Of a stretch of DNA of 64,000 bases, positions 52,871-60,772 are shown one piece after another; within the stretch, counting starts at the first letter, position 1; every line of letters begins with the position of its first letter. The stretch spans positions 1 to 64,000 of IMG/VR virus record IMGVR_UViG_3300020186_000001. One strand, 5' to 3'. The notes under the pieces are model-generated. The model was not told where the DNA came from, made no database searches, and saw only the letters and a program-made list of their open reading frames with translations. Origin of the DNA: a virus. The position numbers and the translations under genes were made by a program.

Positions 52871-53319
52871 ATCCGATAGATACTAAACTAATAAGTCAGA
52901 GTACGGGTATAGTCAAAAGCATCGAATACCTGCACAATTTTAACCAAACTGATGGGTCCAATACTACTGACTTTGATTATGGGCCCCAAGGTGCAAAATT
53001 TGGCACGATGACTGGCCAACAATTCAAGAGAATTTCTTGGAGGTTTCCACTTGGACCAGGCGATGTTTTAGAATTTGAACTTTCTGAGAACACCGGACAA
53101 AATTGGGCTAAAAATGCCGATTTTAGTATGATATGTTCGTGGTCCCTACAAACAACAACTGTTTACGGCTATCAAGTAGCTAACTTTACAGCGACAACTG
53201 CTGATGTTTATTTTGGTTTGTATAGGAACGTAGCCACCGGAGCCTATGGTGCAGCAGGATATGCGTGGACAGGGCTTAGCAGCCATCGCTGGAGAGTAAA
53301 GAAGACCGCTTATTATTGA
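52867..53319 (+). CDS. Fibre-cluster hypothetical protein
   Basis: 150 residues from ATG 52867 (ATGA with the micro-gene). Aromatic- and Gly-rich beta sequence (RISWRFPLGPGDVLEFELSE, GYAWTGLSSHRWRV), suggesting a small carbohydrate-binding or fibre-tip protein. Position after the main fibre supports a receptor-binding accessory role. No family recognised. Confidence 0.6.
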   Translation: MNPIDTKLISQSTGIVKSIEYLHNFNQTDGSNTTDFDYGPQGAKFGTMTGQQFKRISWRFPLGPGDVLEFELSENTGQNWAKNADFSMICSWSLQTTTVYGYQVANFTATTADVYFGLYRNVATGAYGAAGYAWTGLSSHRWRVKKTAYY

Positions 53320-53367
53320 ATAGTGCCTCAATGTGACTTTTAGCAAATTATGATAAGGGGTATTAAA

Positions 53368-53603
53368 ATGAACTTAAAACGAAATTCACTAGGGATCTTT
53401 TTATCTCCACTGTTGCTTTTGCTGCGCCTGGGGATCGCTACATTGAGAACCAAACGAGCAACAAAGACATCATCTTTCAGGTCAACAAAGCTGGCGTGAA
53501 GACTGAAGTCATGAGAGCGAATGGCACTACTGGAGCTGTCTCTTTAAAGGGTGTCGCAAATACAAATAACTACGCAAAATTCTACGCTGTACGAGTGAGA
53601 TAA
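53368..53603 (+). pseudogene. Frameshifted small fibre-tip gene
   Basis: AAGGGGTATTAAA and ATG 53368 give a normal start, but that frame quickly becomes unnatural (LLLLLRLG) and stops. The next frame from about 53370 reads KTKFTRDLFISTVAFAAPGD, then NKDIIFQVNKAGVKTEVMRANG to TAA at 53601, a fibre-tip-like protein. One missing base just after the start codon would explain it. Either a true pseudogene or a sequencing error. Confidence 0.55.
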
Positions 53604-53605
53604 CC

Positions 53606-54583
53606 ATGAAAACCTTGTTTCTAGTTCTTTTGCCCTTAATCACTAGCTGCGGTTGGGGACCATTCAAGAGGAAGCATGAGCAAGCAGACTCCACAACTCA
53701 AGGTCTTGACTTACTCGCCTCCAAAAAGCGACTCTACTGTGAACTGTCCAAAGACGCTTATGATAAAAAAGGGTATGTCGTTGCAAAATGCGACGGCTTA
53801 TTATTCACAAGCCTGCGGGGGATTGGCTGCCAAGATGCTGATGTCAGAGCTTTCGAAAGCACAGATAGACCAGGAAGATGGTACAGAAGTCCAACGCATG
53901 ATTGTTTTATCCCTTCTCAGGTGAATGTGGACAATGGAGCAAACTCCACTATCTCAAAAGACATGATACTCGGTCTCATGAACAACCTCTGGTATACTAA
54001 GAATCTAGCTGCTGTTGATCGAACTATTGAGTACGGCAAATCTCATAGCTGGATTATGGGCGAAGCCAAGGATGAAGCAACTGTCGCAAGCAAATGTGCG
54101 TTGTCTCCTGGCCTTATTTCAAACCTCTACGATATGCAGAGTAAACTGAATGGATCAGGACTTAATATTACTGCTCCAAGCTCAGAGGACGATGCTGTTG
54201 GAGTCAACACTGGATTCAGAGCACACTTGGATGTTCTACACGTCATTTTTTCCGGCTCTTTGTATGGTGCTATTAACGATATTCAAATCTCGACGTTGAA
54301 GAACCAGGCTAAAAGAATGCCTCGCAATGCTATGTATCAAGCTGCGAAATCAGCTTATGACGGTGGAGATCAGTCTGCGGCAGTGTCTCTTTTGATGGAT
54401 GAGAAAAGATTTCCTGCGGATCGTCTCCCGACATCTGCTGAATTTTGTTCAGATTACTTGTGGACAGATGATGACACCCCTAAAGATTGGGAGCCATGTC
54501 CCGATGGTAAGACTATCTATGAAGGACTTGACTTCATCATAGCCGCTTCAATTGCGGATGGATCATTCTTTAAGAGGCCGTAA
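53606..54583 (+). CDS. Phage-encoded lipoprotein
   Basis: 325 residues. The N-terminus MKTLFLVLLPLITSC is a lipoprotein signal peptide (lipobox ITSC, lipidated Cys15). The mature part has several cysteines that could pair, and a helical centre. It could sit in the outer or inner membrane and act in lysis, superinfection exclusion or receptor blocking. No hydrolase motif was found, so I do not call it an endolysin. It begins just after the broken fibre-tip gene and leads into the lysis-like cassette. Confidence 0.65.
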   Translation: MKTLFLVLLPLITSCGWGPFKRKHEQADSTTQGLDLLASKKRLYCELSKDAYDKKGYVVAKCDGLLFTSLRGIGCQDADVRAFESTDRPGRWYRSPTHDCFIPSQVNVDNGANSTISKDMILGLMNNLWYTKNLAAVDRTIEYGKSHSWIMGEAKDEATVASKCALSPGLISNLYDMQSKLNGSGLNITAPSSEDDAVGVNTGFRAHLDVLHVIFSGSLYGAINDIQISTLKNQAKRMPRNAMYQAAKSAYDGGDQSAAVSLLMDEKRFPADRLPTSAEFCSDYLWTDDDTPKDWEPCPDGKTIYEGLDFIIAASIADGSFFKRP

Positions 54584-54784
54584 ATGAAACTCATCATCGA
54601 TAGAGAAAAAACTGTCGATGAAGCTGAGAAGCGGAAAGCTAAGAACGCAGATCTTATTGCAAGAATGAAGGCTGGCGAATCAACCTCTCTTTATAGCCCT
54701 CAAGCAACATGGTTTCCTCCTAGACCTATAATCGAAAAAGACAAAGATATAGTTAAAAAGCTTTTTGAGGTTGAAGATGAGTAA
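54584..54784 (+). CDS. Small charged protein
   Basis: 66 residues; ATG directly follows the lipoprotein stop (TAAATG). Highly charged N-terminal helix (REKTVDEAEKRKAKNADLIARMKAGE) and a Pro-rich centre (WFPPRPI). No membrane segment. Its 3' end overlaps the next gene by eight bases. Function unknown. Confidence 0.55.
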   Translation: MKLIIDREKTVDEAEKRKAKNADLIARMKAGESTSLYSPQATWFPPRPIIEKDKDIVKKLFEVEDE

Positions 54785-55208
54785 CGAGATACTACTCACC
54801 ATAGCTAAAGACTACGGCCCGATATTTCTGTCGGTAGTTGGGACCATCCTTCTCGCAGTGCTCAGTGGTATCGGCTGGATGGTTGGCTACATCTGGAAGA
54901 ACGAAAAGAAAAATATCAAAACAATCGCAGATGGTTTCAAAAGCTTAGCCGAGTCTTTCACCGTTCTTGAAAAACAGAACATCTCAGAACATGGTAAACT
55001 ATGGGATATCATACAACAGCAGAGAGCAGAGCTTGGCATCCATATCAGAAGTAATGATCATTTGAAATCAACGATCATGAACCTGGAGGGAATTGTTAAA
55101 TCGCAGCAAGAGACCTTGTTTAAACACGTTGAGAAGATTACGAGAGTTGATTCTAAGCTTGAGGCGATATTCAGACACCTCGATGCACCAAAAAGAGCTA
55201 CAGATTAA
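54777..55208 (+). CDS. Membrane-anchored coiled-coil protein (spanin/holin-like)
   Basis: 143 residues from ATG 54777. Residues 13-37 form one transmembrane helix (IFLSVVGTILLAVLSGIGWMVG), followed by a long charged coiled coil to the C-terminus. This is the topology of inner-membrane spanins and of some phage membrane adaptors. It opens a run of four small membrane or exported proteins, so a lysis role is likely but unproven. Confidence 0.6.
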   Translation: MSNEILLTIAKDYGPIFLSVVGTILLAVLSGIGWMVGYIWKNEKKNIKTIADGFKSLAESFTVLEKQNISEHGKLWDIIQQQRAELGIHIRSNDHLKSTIMNLEGIVKSQQETLFKHVEKITRVDSKLEAIFRHLDAPKRATD

Positions 55209-55253
55209 TTCAAAATGACCGATGAACAACTAACTTTAATTTGGAGGTTTTTT

Positions 55254-55646
55254 ATGAAAGCTGCATTTTTCGCATTGGTATTTCTAAGTCTAGCCGATAT
55301 CGCACTGGCTGCTGATGTCATTGCAACCGTTGCACCAGTTGAGGCTGCTCCAAGTATGTTCGCTGGCATTCTTGCTATGATTATGAATCCAGCAATGATG
55401 GCAAAGATCGTTGCAATGATGGTTGGCCTTCAATTGATCCTTCGCGGTATGGCTGAAGGCTTAACCAAGATCTCGGTTTATACCGACAACAACTGGGATA
55501 ACAAGATTTCTGGGATGCTTTCTGAAGCTGCATGGCTTCTTGGATCAATCCTTGGCAAGTTCGGATACAGCGAACCATCAGAAGTCTCCAAATACAAAGT
55601 AGAACTGGCACAAGAAAAATCAGTCGCACAAGCTCCTCAGAAATGA
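55254..55646 (+). CDS. Small exported/membrane protein
   Basis: 130 residues. The start is ATG 55254 with an excellent TTTGGAGGTTTTTT site rather than an upstream in-frame ATG at 55215. MKAAFFALVFLSLADIALA is a cleavable signal peptide. A hydrophobic Met/Ala/Ile-rich stretch follows (MFAGILAMIMNPAMMAKIVAMM), then a hydrophilic end. Holin-like or an exported pore-forming protein is possible. Overlaps the next gene as ATGA. Confidence 0.6.
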   Translation: MKAAFFALVFLSLADIALAADVIATVAPVEAAPSMFAGILAMIMNPAMMAKIVAMMVGLQLILRGMAEGLTKISVYTDNNWDNKISGMLSEAAWLLGSILGKFGYSEPSEVSKYKVELAQEKSVAQAPQK

Positions 55647-55930
55647 GCGAACAACCGGTTCAAGAGGCTGTGAAAAAACCACTCTCAACTGCACAGTTGG
55701 GATTGAGTCTTCTTTCTTTCATGGAGAAGTTCGGTCTTGCAGTCCTAATTGGCTTGTTAGAGCTTGCGAGGATTAAGCAGAAAAAAGCTGAGAACTCGTA
55801 TGCTCTTGAAAAAACAAAAGCCGAAGTGAGGGAGAAGCAAGATGCGGTTGATAAGAGAATGGCAGAGAAGAGTGATCGCGATGTTATTACTGATTTCCTA
55901 CAGTCCGATGACAAAGGCTCAGGAAGCTAG
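55643..55930 (+). CDS. Membrane protein with coiled-coil tail (inner spanin-like)
   Basis: 95 residues from ATG 55643 (ATGA). A hydrophobic helix (LGLSLLSFMEKFGLAVLIGLL) is followed by a strongly charged coiled coil. The next gene starts inside its 3' end in another frame, overlapping by 89 bases, the arrangement seen in nested Rz/Rz1 spanin pairs. Confidence 0.58.
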   Translation: MSEQPVQEAVKKPLSTAQLGLSLLSFMEKFGLAVLIGLLELARIKQKKAENSYALEKTKAEVREKQDAVDKRMAEKSDRDVITDFLQSDDKGSGS

Positions 55931-56183
55931 CTCGGTATCGTTTGACAAGCCTCTTCTTTGTCTTGATTCAAGAGATCAAACAAAGATCTCAAAAGCAATT
56001 AAAGATCTTTTGAAATGTCAAATTGATCTTGATGCTAAAAATAAACTCATTGATGAAAGATTGATCACCTATCAAAACACGCCAACGACTACATGGTGGC
56101 AAGAGCCTTCTGTGATCGTTGGCGGAGTAACTGTCTCATTTTGTTTGGGTGCGCTAGTTGCTTATTCGATGACTCGCAAGTAA
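55842..56183 (+). CDS. Exported protein with C-terminal membrane anchor, nested in spanin-like gene
   Basis: 113 residues; ATG 55842 follows GGGAGAAGCAAG. The N-terminus (RVIAMLLLISYSPMTKAQEA) is a signal peptide without a lipobox Cys. The C-terminus has a transmembrane helix (VIVGGVTVSFCLGALVAY). It overlaps the previous gene out of frame. A two-component lysis function is plausible, but a classical outer spanin would be a lipoprotein, so the fit is imperfect. This is the last + strand gene before the convergent cluster. Confidence 0.58.
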   Translation: MRLIREWQRRVIAMLLLISYSPMTKAQEASSVSFDKPLLCLDSRDQTKISKAIKDLLKCQIDLDAKNKLIDERLITYQNTPTTTWWQEPSVIVGGVTVSFCLGALVAYSMTRK

Positions 56184-56212
56184 AATTGCTACATCATTCT
56201 TCTTTCAGATTG

Positions 56213-56491
56213 CTATCCTCCTTGGAGTGCTTCGATGCTATCGGAGCATTCTTTTTGAGACTCCTTTACAATCTCTGACATCTCTTTTAAAAACGACAAG
56301 TGAATACCAAGTGTGTCTACAACGTCTTTTACAGCTTTCGCAGTTAGTGGAGAGATAAGCAGATACTCGTCGATGACTTTGATAAGACTAGAATTCGCAG
56401 CTTCAATAAAAATGATCGCATCATTTAAATGATCTTGATGCTCATCACCCTGCTCTTGCTTCTCAACCCAAATCTCTTTCATACGTCCCAT
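56213..56491 (-). CDS. Small helical protein
   Basis: 92 residues from ATG 56491 with GAGG upstream; a GTG two codons earlier is less likely. Long amphipathic helices throughout (IIFIEAANSSLIKVIDEYLL, VVDTLGIHLSFLKEMSEIV), no membrane segment. Last gene of the leftmost - strand unit, converging with the lysis-like cassette. Function unknown. Confidence 0.6.
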   Translation of the reverse strand: MGRMKEIWVEKQEQGDEHQDHLNDAIIFIEAANSSLIKVIDEYLLISPLTAKAVKDVVDTLGIHLSFLKEMSEIVKESQKECSDSIEALQGG

Positions 56492-56514
56492 AAGCACCTC
56501 AGTTGTTGCGAAAT

Positions 56515-56634
56515 TTAACGCTCCATATCGCTATCTTGGGCATCCGACACCTTGCCGGAATACCAGTCTTCAAATCCTTCTTCGCAGTCGCCAGACTCAA
56601 CCAACTCTTCCCATTCCAAATATAATTCGTCCAT
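56515..56634 (-). CDS. 39-residue W-LV-SG-C-FE-WY protein, copy 1
   Basis: 39 residues with a strong AAGGAGACTAAA ribosome site. Acidic; conserved positions are W8, L11, V12, S14, G15, C17, F21, E22, W24 and Y25. It aligns without gaps over its full length with the 39-residue protein at 63808-63927. The aromatic-and-Cys motif suggests a compact interaction module. Function unknown. Confidence 0.75.
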   Translation of the reverse strand: MDELYLEWEELVESGDCEEGFEDWYSGKVSDAQDSDMER

Positions 56635-56648
56635 TTTAGTCTCCTTGT

Positions 56649-56861
56649 TTAAGAGCCGACTTTGTCTTCAAGTTCAAGATTGCAAGCGAGCTGCGAGTCG
56701 AGAAATTTGAAATTTTGAAGATCAGCGTCTGCGCTTTCGCGATCCCGGTACAAGCCCAAAACTTCGAACTTGCCGTTTAGCTCACTCCATAACTCGTATC
56801 GCATCGACTTGTCTTCGCTTCCGACGGCGATCATCAAGCTGTATGTCCTGTAGGTCTTCAT
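56649..56861 (-). CDS. Small protein, first gene of a promoter-led unit
   Basis: 70 residues; ATG follows AAAGGAGAACGCG. Beta-alpha sequence (YSLMIAVGSEDKSMRYELWSE, EVLGLYRDRESADADLQNFKF), resembling small phage proteins of unknown function. It lies 53 bases downstream of a FliA-like promoter element and leads the unit with the 39- and 92-residue proteins. Confidence 0.65.
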   Translation of the reverse strand: MKTYRTYSLMIAVGSEDKSMRYELWSELNGKFEVLGLYRDRESADADLQNFKFLDSQLACNLELEDKVGS

Positions 56862-56914
56862 CGCGTTCTCCTTTGTGTGTGTTTGCTTGGTTGTTGTATC
56901 TTTTACATACTAAT

Positions 56915-56942
56915 ACATCGTACTTTTTCGTATTAAACTTTA
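56915..56942 (-). promoter_or_regulatory. FliA-like promoter element 1
   Basis: On the - strand TAAAGTTT (56942-56935), 12 bases, then TACGATGT (56922-56915), upstream of the 70-residue gene. TAAAGTTT equals the sigma-28 -35 consensus, and the second box resembles its GCCGATAA -10. Confidence 0.65.
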
Positions 56943-56992
56943 ATAAATCTTGATACATCAATCACATCATAAGGTTACGGTCTGTTGAAATC

Positions 56993-57034
56993 GTAAAAAG
57001 AAAAAACCCCGTAAGATGTTGATCCTACGAGGTT
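56993..57034 (-). terminator. Rho-independent terminator of the AAA/VWA unit
   Basis: On the - strand AACCTCGTAGGAT, loop CAAC, ATCTTACGGGGTT form a 13-base-pair stem (two G-U pairs), followed by a T-rich run (TTTTTTCTTTTT). It lies 44 bases past the stop of the 98-residue gene and separates it from the next promoter. Confidence 0.85.
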
Positions 57035-57036
57035 CA

Positions 57037-57075
57037 TTCCGGTGGTTCTTAGTGGCTAAACGGAGAGCACCGGAA
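57037..57075 (-). other. Additional hairpin before terminator
   Basis: TTCCGGTG and CACCGGAA form an eight-base-pair stem with a 23-base loop, between the 98-residue gene's stop and the terminator. May stabilise the transcript 3' end; no T-run of its own. Confidence 0.45.
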
Positions 57076-57077
57076 AT

Positions 57078-57374
57078 CTATGATTTAGTTAGCTTTTTCT
57101 TGGCCAACCTGAATCTTGGGTTCTTAAGGCTTTCTAGCTTCTTGAAATAGGCATCCTTATTCACGCCCATCCCAGCCTTAAAGCATCGTCCTTCAAAATC
57201 ACATGTTCCGCAAGTATTGTTCTCAAACTCCCAGAACCCGAAACACGATCCATCGACTGCCTTCAAATGTAGAGAGGACCGGACAATTGCAGCATTCAGG
57301 TATTCAACAGTGGCTTCTGGCAGAACTGGTATTCCACGAGCTTCACAATATTCAATCAGTTGTTTCTTGTTCAT
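57078..57374 (-). CDS. Small SAP/HeH-like protein with cysteine cluster
   Basis: 98 residues. The start is ATG 57374, which overlaps the upstream stop as ATGA; a TTG six codons earlier lacks support. The N-terminus (KKQLIEYCEARGIPVLPEATVEYLNAAI) resembles a HeH/SAP helix-extension-helix DNA-binding fold. The C-terminal half has CFGFWEFENNTCGTCDFEGRC, four cysteines that may bind zinc or an iron-sulphur cluster. Last gene of the AAA/VWA unit, followed by a terminator. Confidence 0.65.
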   Translation of the reverse strand: MNKKQLIEYCEARGIPVLPEATVEYLNAAIVRSSLHLKAVDGSCFGFWEFENNTCGTCDFEGRCFKAGMGVNKDAYFKKLESLKNPRFRLAKKKLTKS

Positions 57375-57523
57375 GGCTTCGTTATTTTGCAACGCCTACA
57401 GTAATTAACTTTAACTACACTGCTATCGACTCTCTTGAACTTGTGACCTAAGATCATGCAAAGGTACTCTGCCAACTCGTCGAACCAGTCTCTCCTTACT
57501 CGGCTTGATTTTAAAATACTCAT
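57371..57523 (-). CDS. 50-residue basic CxxC protein
   Basis: 50 residues. The ATG follows the VWA gene stop without a gap (TGAATG), with GGGGGA inside that gene's end as ribosome site, and the stop overlaps the next ATG. Basic N-terminus (SSRVRRDWFDELAEYLC) and a C-terminal YCRRCK knuckle. Possibly a nucleic-acid or partner-binding subunit of the AAA/VWA system. Confidence 0.6.
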   Translation of the reverse strand: MSILKSSRVRRDWFDELAEYLCMILGHKFKRVDSSVVKVNYCRRCKITKP

Positions 57524-59347
57524 TCATCCCCCTACAATTTTGGCCAGCTTTCGCATAGCATCTTTTGGCAAATCCTTTACGTTTTTAAGAACTATGTAAT
57601 CAGAATAGAAGTGCTTAACTGAGTCAGTTTCGATACCTATTCCGATACATTCAATGCCTGACTTTTCAATAAGCTTAACCTTGTTCTTAAGATCGGAGCA
57701 TAAGATGCCGCGATTGCCGTCACCTGTTGACGGTTCACCGTCACTTAGGACTAGGAGTATTTTACGCTTCTCTTTGCGATTGCCAACCCGCTTCGCTGCC
57801 CAAGACACACACTCGCCATCAGGGTTCTGGACTCCAACGAAGAGGCTTTCAATGCCGCTTAAGGATTGAGTATCAAATGACTTGAAGACGTGAAGCTCAA
57901 GCCGCTCTCTGGTGCGGTTGAATCGACTTATATCGGCCTTGCGAGCCATGTTTATAACATTGCGGTCATCTTCCGAGTAGAACCCTGTCACTTCAAAGGG
58001 TATCTGAAGGTCTTTCAAAGCCTCTGCCATCGCGACGCAGGCCATCTTGGCAGTTCTCATTCTGCCAACCATTGAGCCAGACATATCGACTAGAATCTCA
58101 ACTGCAACATTGTTGGTCTCAGTCTTAGTGAACGATTTAAAGACTCTTCTGTTGTTAGGATTGACAAGCATTTTGTTGAGACTACGTGCGTCAATCCTGC
58201 CTCGCTCTTTGTCCGAGGTCCACTTTGCATCTTCTTTGACTTTTAGAACACGCTCAAGTTGGGACTTGATCGGTGCAACAAGTGAAGCGACATCCTGCTT
58301 TAATCTTGCGTAGGCTTTTGCATCACCCTTGCCGCTATGATCTGTAACCTTGTCAAATCTAGTAGTGAGAGGGATGGATCGTGAGCCTTCAAATATCGGA
58401 CTCATCACACCGCGAGCAGTTTCTTTGACTTCTTGCTTAATTGCATCTTTGATCTCTTTATTGATGAGACTGTGAATGTCATGGACGTGCTCATCAAACT
58501 TAGAATCTTTTGCATCAGGCTTCTCATCAAGCATCCTTCTTATTGCGGAAGGGCGACCACTACTGTCAGATAGCTTCTTCCCTTTCTTTGGACTACTTTC
58601 GCCTTCACTGGGAGTCTCACTTGAGCCTTCTCCTTCTCCTTCTCCTTCTCCTTCTCCTTCTGGACTTTCACTTTCAGGATCACCTCCGGTAGAGTCACCT
58701 TTTTCGCCTTTTCCTGAATCCTCTGGTTTCGACTCTCCATCTTTGGAGCTTTCACTACTTTTTTCTTCACGTTCTTTTTCCTCTTCTTTCCCAATCAATC
58801 GAACAATTTCTTCAGTAGCAACTCGAAGCTCAACAGTTGAATTGCAAGCTCCAAGGACGCTGGCCTTCTCACGCACAGCTTCTATATACCTTTTAGTATC
58901 CTTGTCAATACGAGGTTCTAAGCCTTCCATCATATCTGAGACGGCAAGTATGATCCTCACCAGCGGAGCGATCTCACTCCACTCATCGCTAATTCTTTTG
59001 CGAAGCTTCACATTGAGAGGATTTATATTGAAGGCAGTGCCAGGAAACTCATTAATAATCGCCTTCTCAATACGATTGTCTTCAGCCGCATTCAGCATGA
59101 TCTTATGAAAGTTTGAAATCACATATTTAATTTCATCCATTTTAGTGAACTTGCAATGAGCGACCTCGTGATCAAGATAGCCGTTCAGGTCTGCCCTTAG
59201 TTCTGGAGTGATATTAGTGAAGCTTGGGAGCACAATCTTTTTGCCGTCAGTGTAAGCCCCACTGCCTTCAAAGATCACATCAATATGGTATTGGCGAGCA
59301 ATGATACGAGCAATTTTCTCAAGAGAGGATTCAAATAAGTGACTCAT
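57524..59347 (-). CDS. CobT-like metallopeptidase-fold/VWA protein
   Basis: 607 residues from ATG 59347 (GCGGGAGG upstream, just after the AAA gene stop). Residues 60-64 are HEVAH with a downstream NAAEDNRIE motif, the zinc-peptidase-like N-terminal fold seen in phage CobT-type proteins. A long Glu/Ser/Gly-rich linker (residues about 205-275, containing EGEGEGEGEG) follows. The C-terminus is a VWA domain with MIDAS DMSGS at 421-425. Partner of the adjacent AAA+ ATPase, as in MoxR/CobS-CobT pairs that remodel protein complexes or insert metals. Its phage target is unknown. Confidence 0.78.
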   Translation of the reverse strand: MSHLFESSLEKIARIIARQYHIDVIFEGSGAYTDGKKIVLPSFTNITPELRADLNGYLDHEVAHCKFTKMDEIKYVISNFHKIMLNAAEDNRIEKAIINEFPGTAFNINPLNVKLRKRISDEWSEIAPLVRIILAVSDMMEGLEPRIDKDTKRYIEAVREKASVLGACNSTVELRVATEEIVRLIGKEEEKEREEKSSESSKDGESKPEDSGKGEKGDSTGGDPESESPEGEGEGEGEGEGSSETPSEGESSPKKGKKLSDSSGRPSAIRRMLDEKPDAKDSKFDEHVHDIHSLINKEIKDAIKQEVKETARGVMSPIFEGSRSIPLTTRFDKVTDHSGKGDAKAYARLKQDVASLVAPIKSQLERVLKVKEDAKWTSDKERGRIDARSLNKMLVNPNNRRVFKSFTKTETNNVAVEILVDMSGSMVGRMRTAKMACVAMAEALKDLQIPFEVTGFYSEDDRNVINMARKADISRFNRTRERLELHVFKSFDTQSLSGIESLFVGVQNPDGECVSWAAKRVGNRKEKRKILLVLSDGEPSTGDGNRGILCSDLKNKVKLIEKSGIECIGIGIETDSVKHFYSDYIVLKNVKDLPKDAMRKLAKIVGG

Positions 59348-59348
59348 G

Positions 59349-60419
59349 TTATTTGCCTCCCGCATTGCCAATCATGACACGTTGAATAATACCTTTGATC
59401 ACTTCCGCATCCTCTGGACTAATCTTATTCAAAATTGAGGTTTGGGCTGCTTTCATAGGATCACGGTATCGCACCATGAGCTTTGCCCAATCAAGCATCC
59501 TGCGAAGTGAGAACGTGCATTGTATCTCTTCTTTGTTGAAAGACTCTCGAATCATGCCAGCGACTTTGACAATCACTGTTGCGATCTTGACAGTCAACTT
59601 TGGGACAGAAGCAACAAGGACTTTGGCCTCTTCATCGGCTGGCAGATAATTGACGTGATAGACGCTCCAACGATCAAGGAAAGCTTCATTCATTAGATTA
59701 GTGCCTTGATACAAAGACCTGAATTGAGACATACACCCAACCGTATTGGCTGTTGCAAAAACTCTAAACTCAGGATGAGCGTGAACAACTTCGTGATCTC
59801 TTTCTTTTAACATCAAGGCACCGCTTGGCTCTAAGACGCTATTAAGAACTGAGAGGATCTCTTGCCCTGCAAAGTCAATCTCATCGAGAATCATCCAATA
59901 ACCCTCACGCATGGCTTTCGGCAGCACCCCGTCAACCCATACCATCTCGCCACCACGAACGCTCCACATGCCTACGAAATCAGAGATTGTCATTTGACCG
60001 TTTAAATTGACTCGAATAAGATTGTTCTTAGTGCGAGCTGCGATCTGCTGAATGATGGAAGTTTTGCCACAGCCAGTGTGACCTGTTAGCATGATTCTTC
60101 TGTTCTCCAAGATGTCAGTGCAAATATCACTGGCAAAATCAGAGAAGAAGAAAGCCTCATTTATGGCTGGGACAAAAACGCTGCCATTCGCAAGCGGCAT
60201 CTCAACATCACCAATCTTAATTGAGTCTTCTGACACGGCATCACTCCCACTCCAAACAACCTGGGTTTCATCGACATCGAACTTAAGCATATACCATGCA
60301 AGGATTCCATCTGCGAACTTGGAACCCTCTGGATGGCCAGCGTGCTTCTTCTCGATGTGATCAACTAGATCATCCGATTTGAAATCACAAATTTTACAAC
60401 TCAAATGCTTCTTACTCAT
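59349..60419 (-). CDS. MoxR/CobS-like AAA+ ATPase with N-terminal zinc finger
   Basis: 356 residues from ATG 60419 (GGGGAGAACATTG upstream). Residues 8-26 form a C2H2-type finger (C8, C11, H21, H26). Walker A is GHTGCGKT (113-120), Walker B ILDE (177-180), and a sensor-type ATANTVG segment lies downstream. This is the CbbQ/NorQ/CobS branch of MoxR ATPases, usually paired with a VWA protein, as here (one base between stop and the next gene's ribosome site region). A FliA-like promoter element lies 48 bases upstream. The finger is an unusual addition that may set target specificity. Confidence 0.85.
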   Translation of the reverse strand: MSKKHLSCKICDFKSDDLVDHIEKKHAGHPEGSKFADGILAWYMLKFDVDETQVVWSGSDAVSEDSIKIGDVEMPLANGSVFVPAINEAFFFSDFASDICTDILENRRIMLTGHTGCGKTSIIQQIAARTKNNLIRVNLNGQMTISDFVGMWSVRGGEMVWVDGVLPKAMREGYWMILDEIDFAGQEILSVLNSVLEPSGALMLKERDHEVVHAHPEFRVFATANTVGCMSQFRSLYQGTNLMNEAFLDRWSVYHVNYLPADEEAKVLVASVPKLTVKIATVIVKVAGMIRESFNKEEIQCTFSLRRMLDWAKLMVRYRDPMKAAQTSILNKISPEDAEVIKGIIQRVMIGNAGGK

Positions 60420-60466
60420 ACAATGTTCTCCCCGTTTAGCCTTGGTTTTAGAACTTACATTGTAAT

Positions 60467-60494
60467 ACATCGTCATATTTTGTATGAAACTTTA
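60467..60494 (-). promoter_or_regulatory. FliA-like promoter element 2
   Basis: On the - strand TAAAGTTT (60494-60487), 12 bases, GACGATGT (60474-60467), followed by ATTACAATGTAAG. Upstream of the AAA+/VWA unit. Confidence 0.7.
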
Positions 60495-60503
60495 GGGAAT
60501 CTG

Positions 60504-60758
60504 TCAACTAGCTTTACTGACTAGCTTATTTTGCTTAACAAATTCATCCATTCCGAACGCTAGTAGGATTAGGACTGCCTCGGTTTTACTGACTTTCCGC
60601 GATCCTGGACCTCTTTGAGCCTCCAAGACCTTGATCGCTTGATCAATAAAGTGCTCTTGCTTCTCATTCAAACGAATGGTCAGCATTCTGATTTTCAATT
60701 CATCGTGCTCAATCACATTCTTGGCTTTCATACTCTTGCTCCTCTTTACATATTTCAT
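60504..60758 (-). CDS. Ribbon-helix-helix-like DNA-binding protein
   Basis: 84 residues after AGGGAGTGTTTC. A basic N-terminus is followed by LTIRLNEKQEHFIDQAIKVLE and SKTEAVLILLAFGMDEFVKQ, the strand-helix-helix pattern of Arc/CopG-type repressors. It lies 14 bases downstream of the HDAC-like gene, so the two are probably co-transcribed, and just before promoter element 2. It may regulate the repeated promoter elements; inference. Confidence 0.68.
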   Translation of the reverse strand: MKYVKRSKSMKAKNVIEHDELKIRMLTIRLNEKQEHFIDQAIKVLEAQRGPGSRKVSKTEAVLILLAFGMDEFVKQNKLVSKAS

Positions 60759-60772
60759 GAAACACTCCCTGT

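Noticed and set aside
58476-59108. Long + strand open frame opposite the VWA gene
   Set aside because: Composed of Ser/Pro runs that mirror the Glu/Gly repeat of the VWA linker; no ribosome site or domain.
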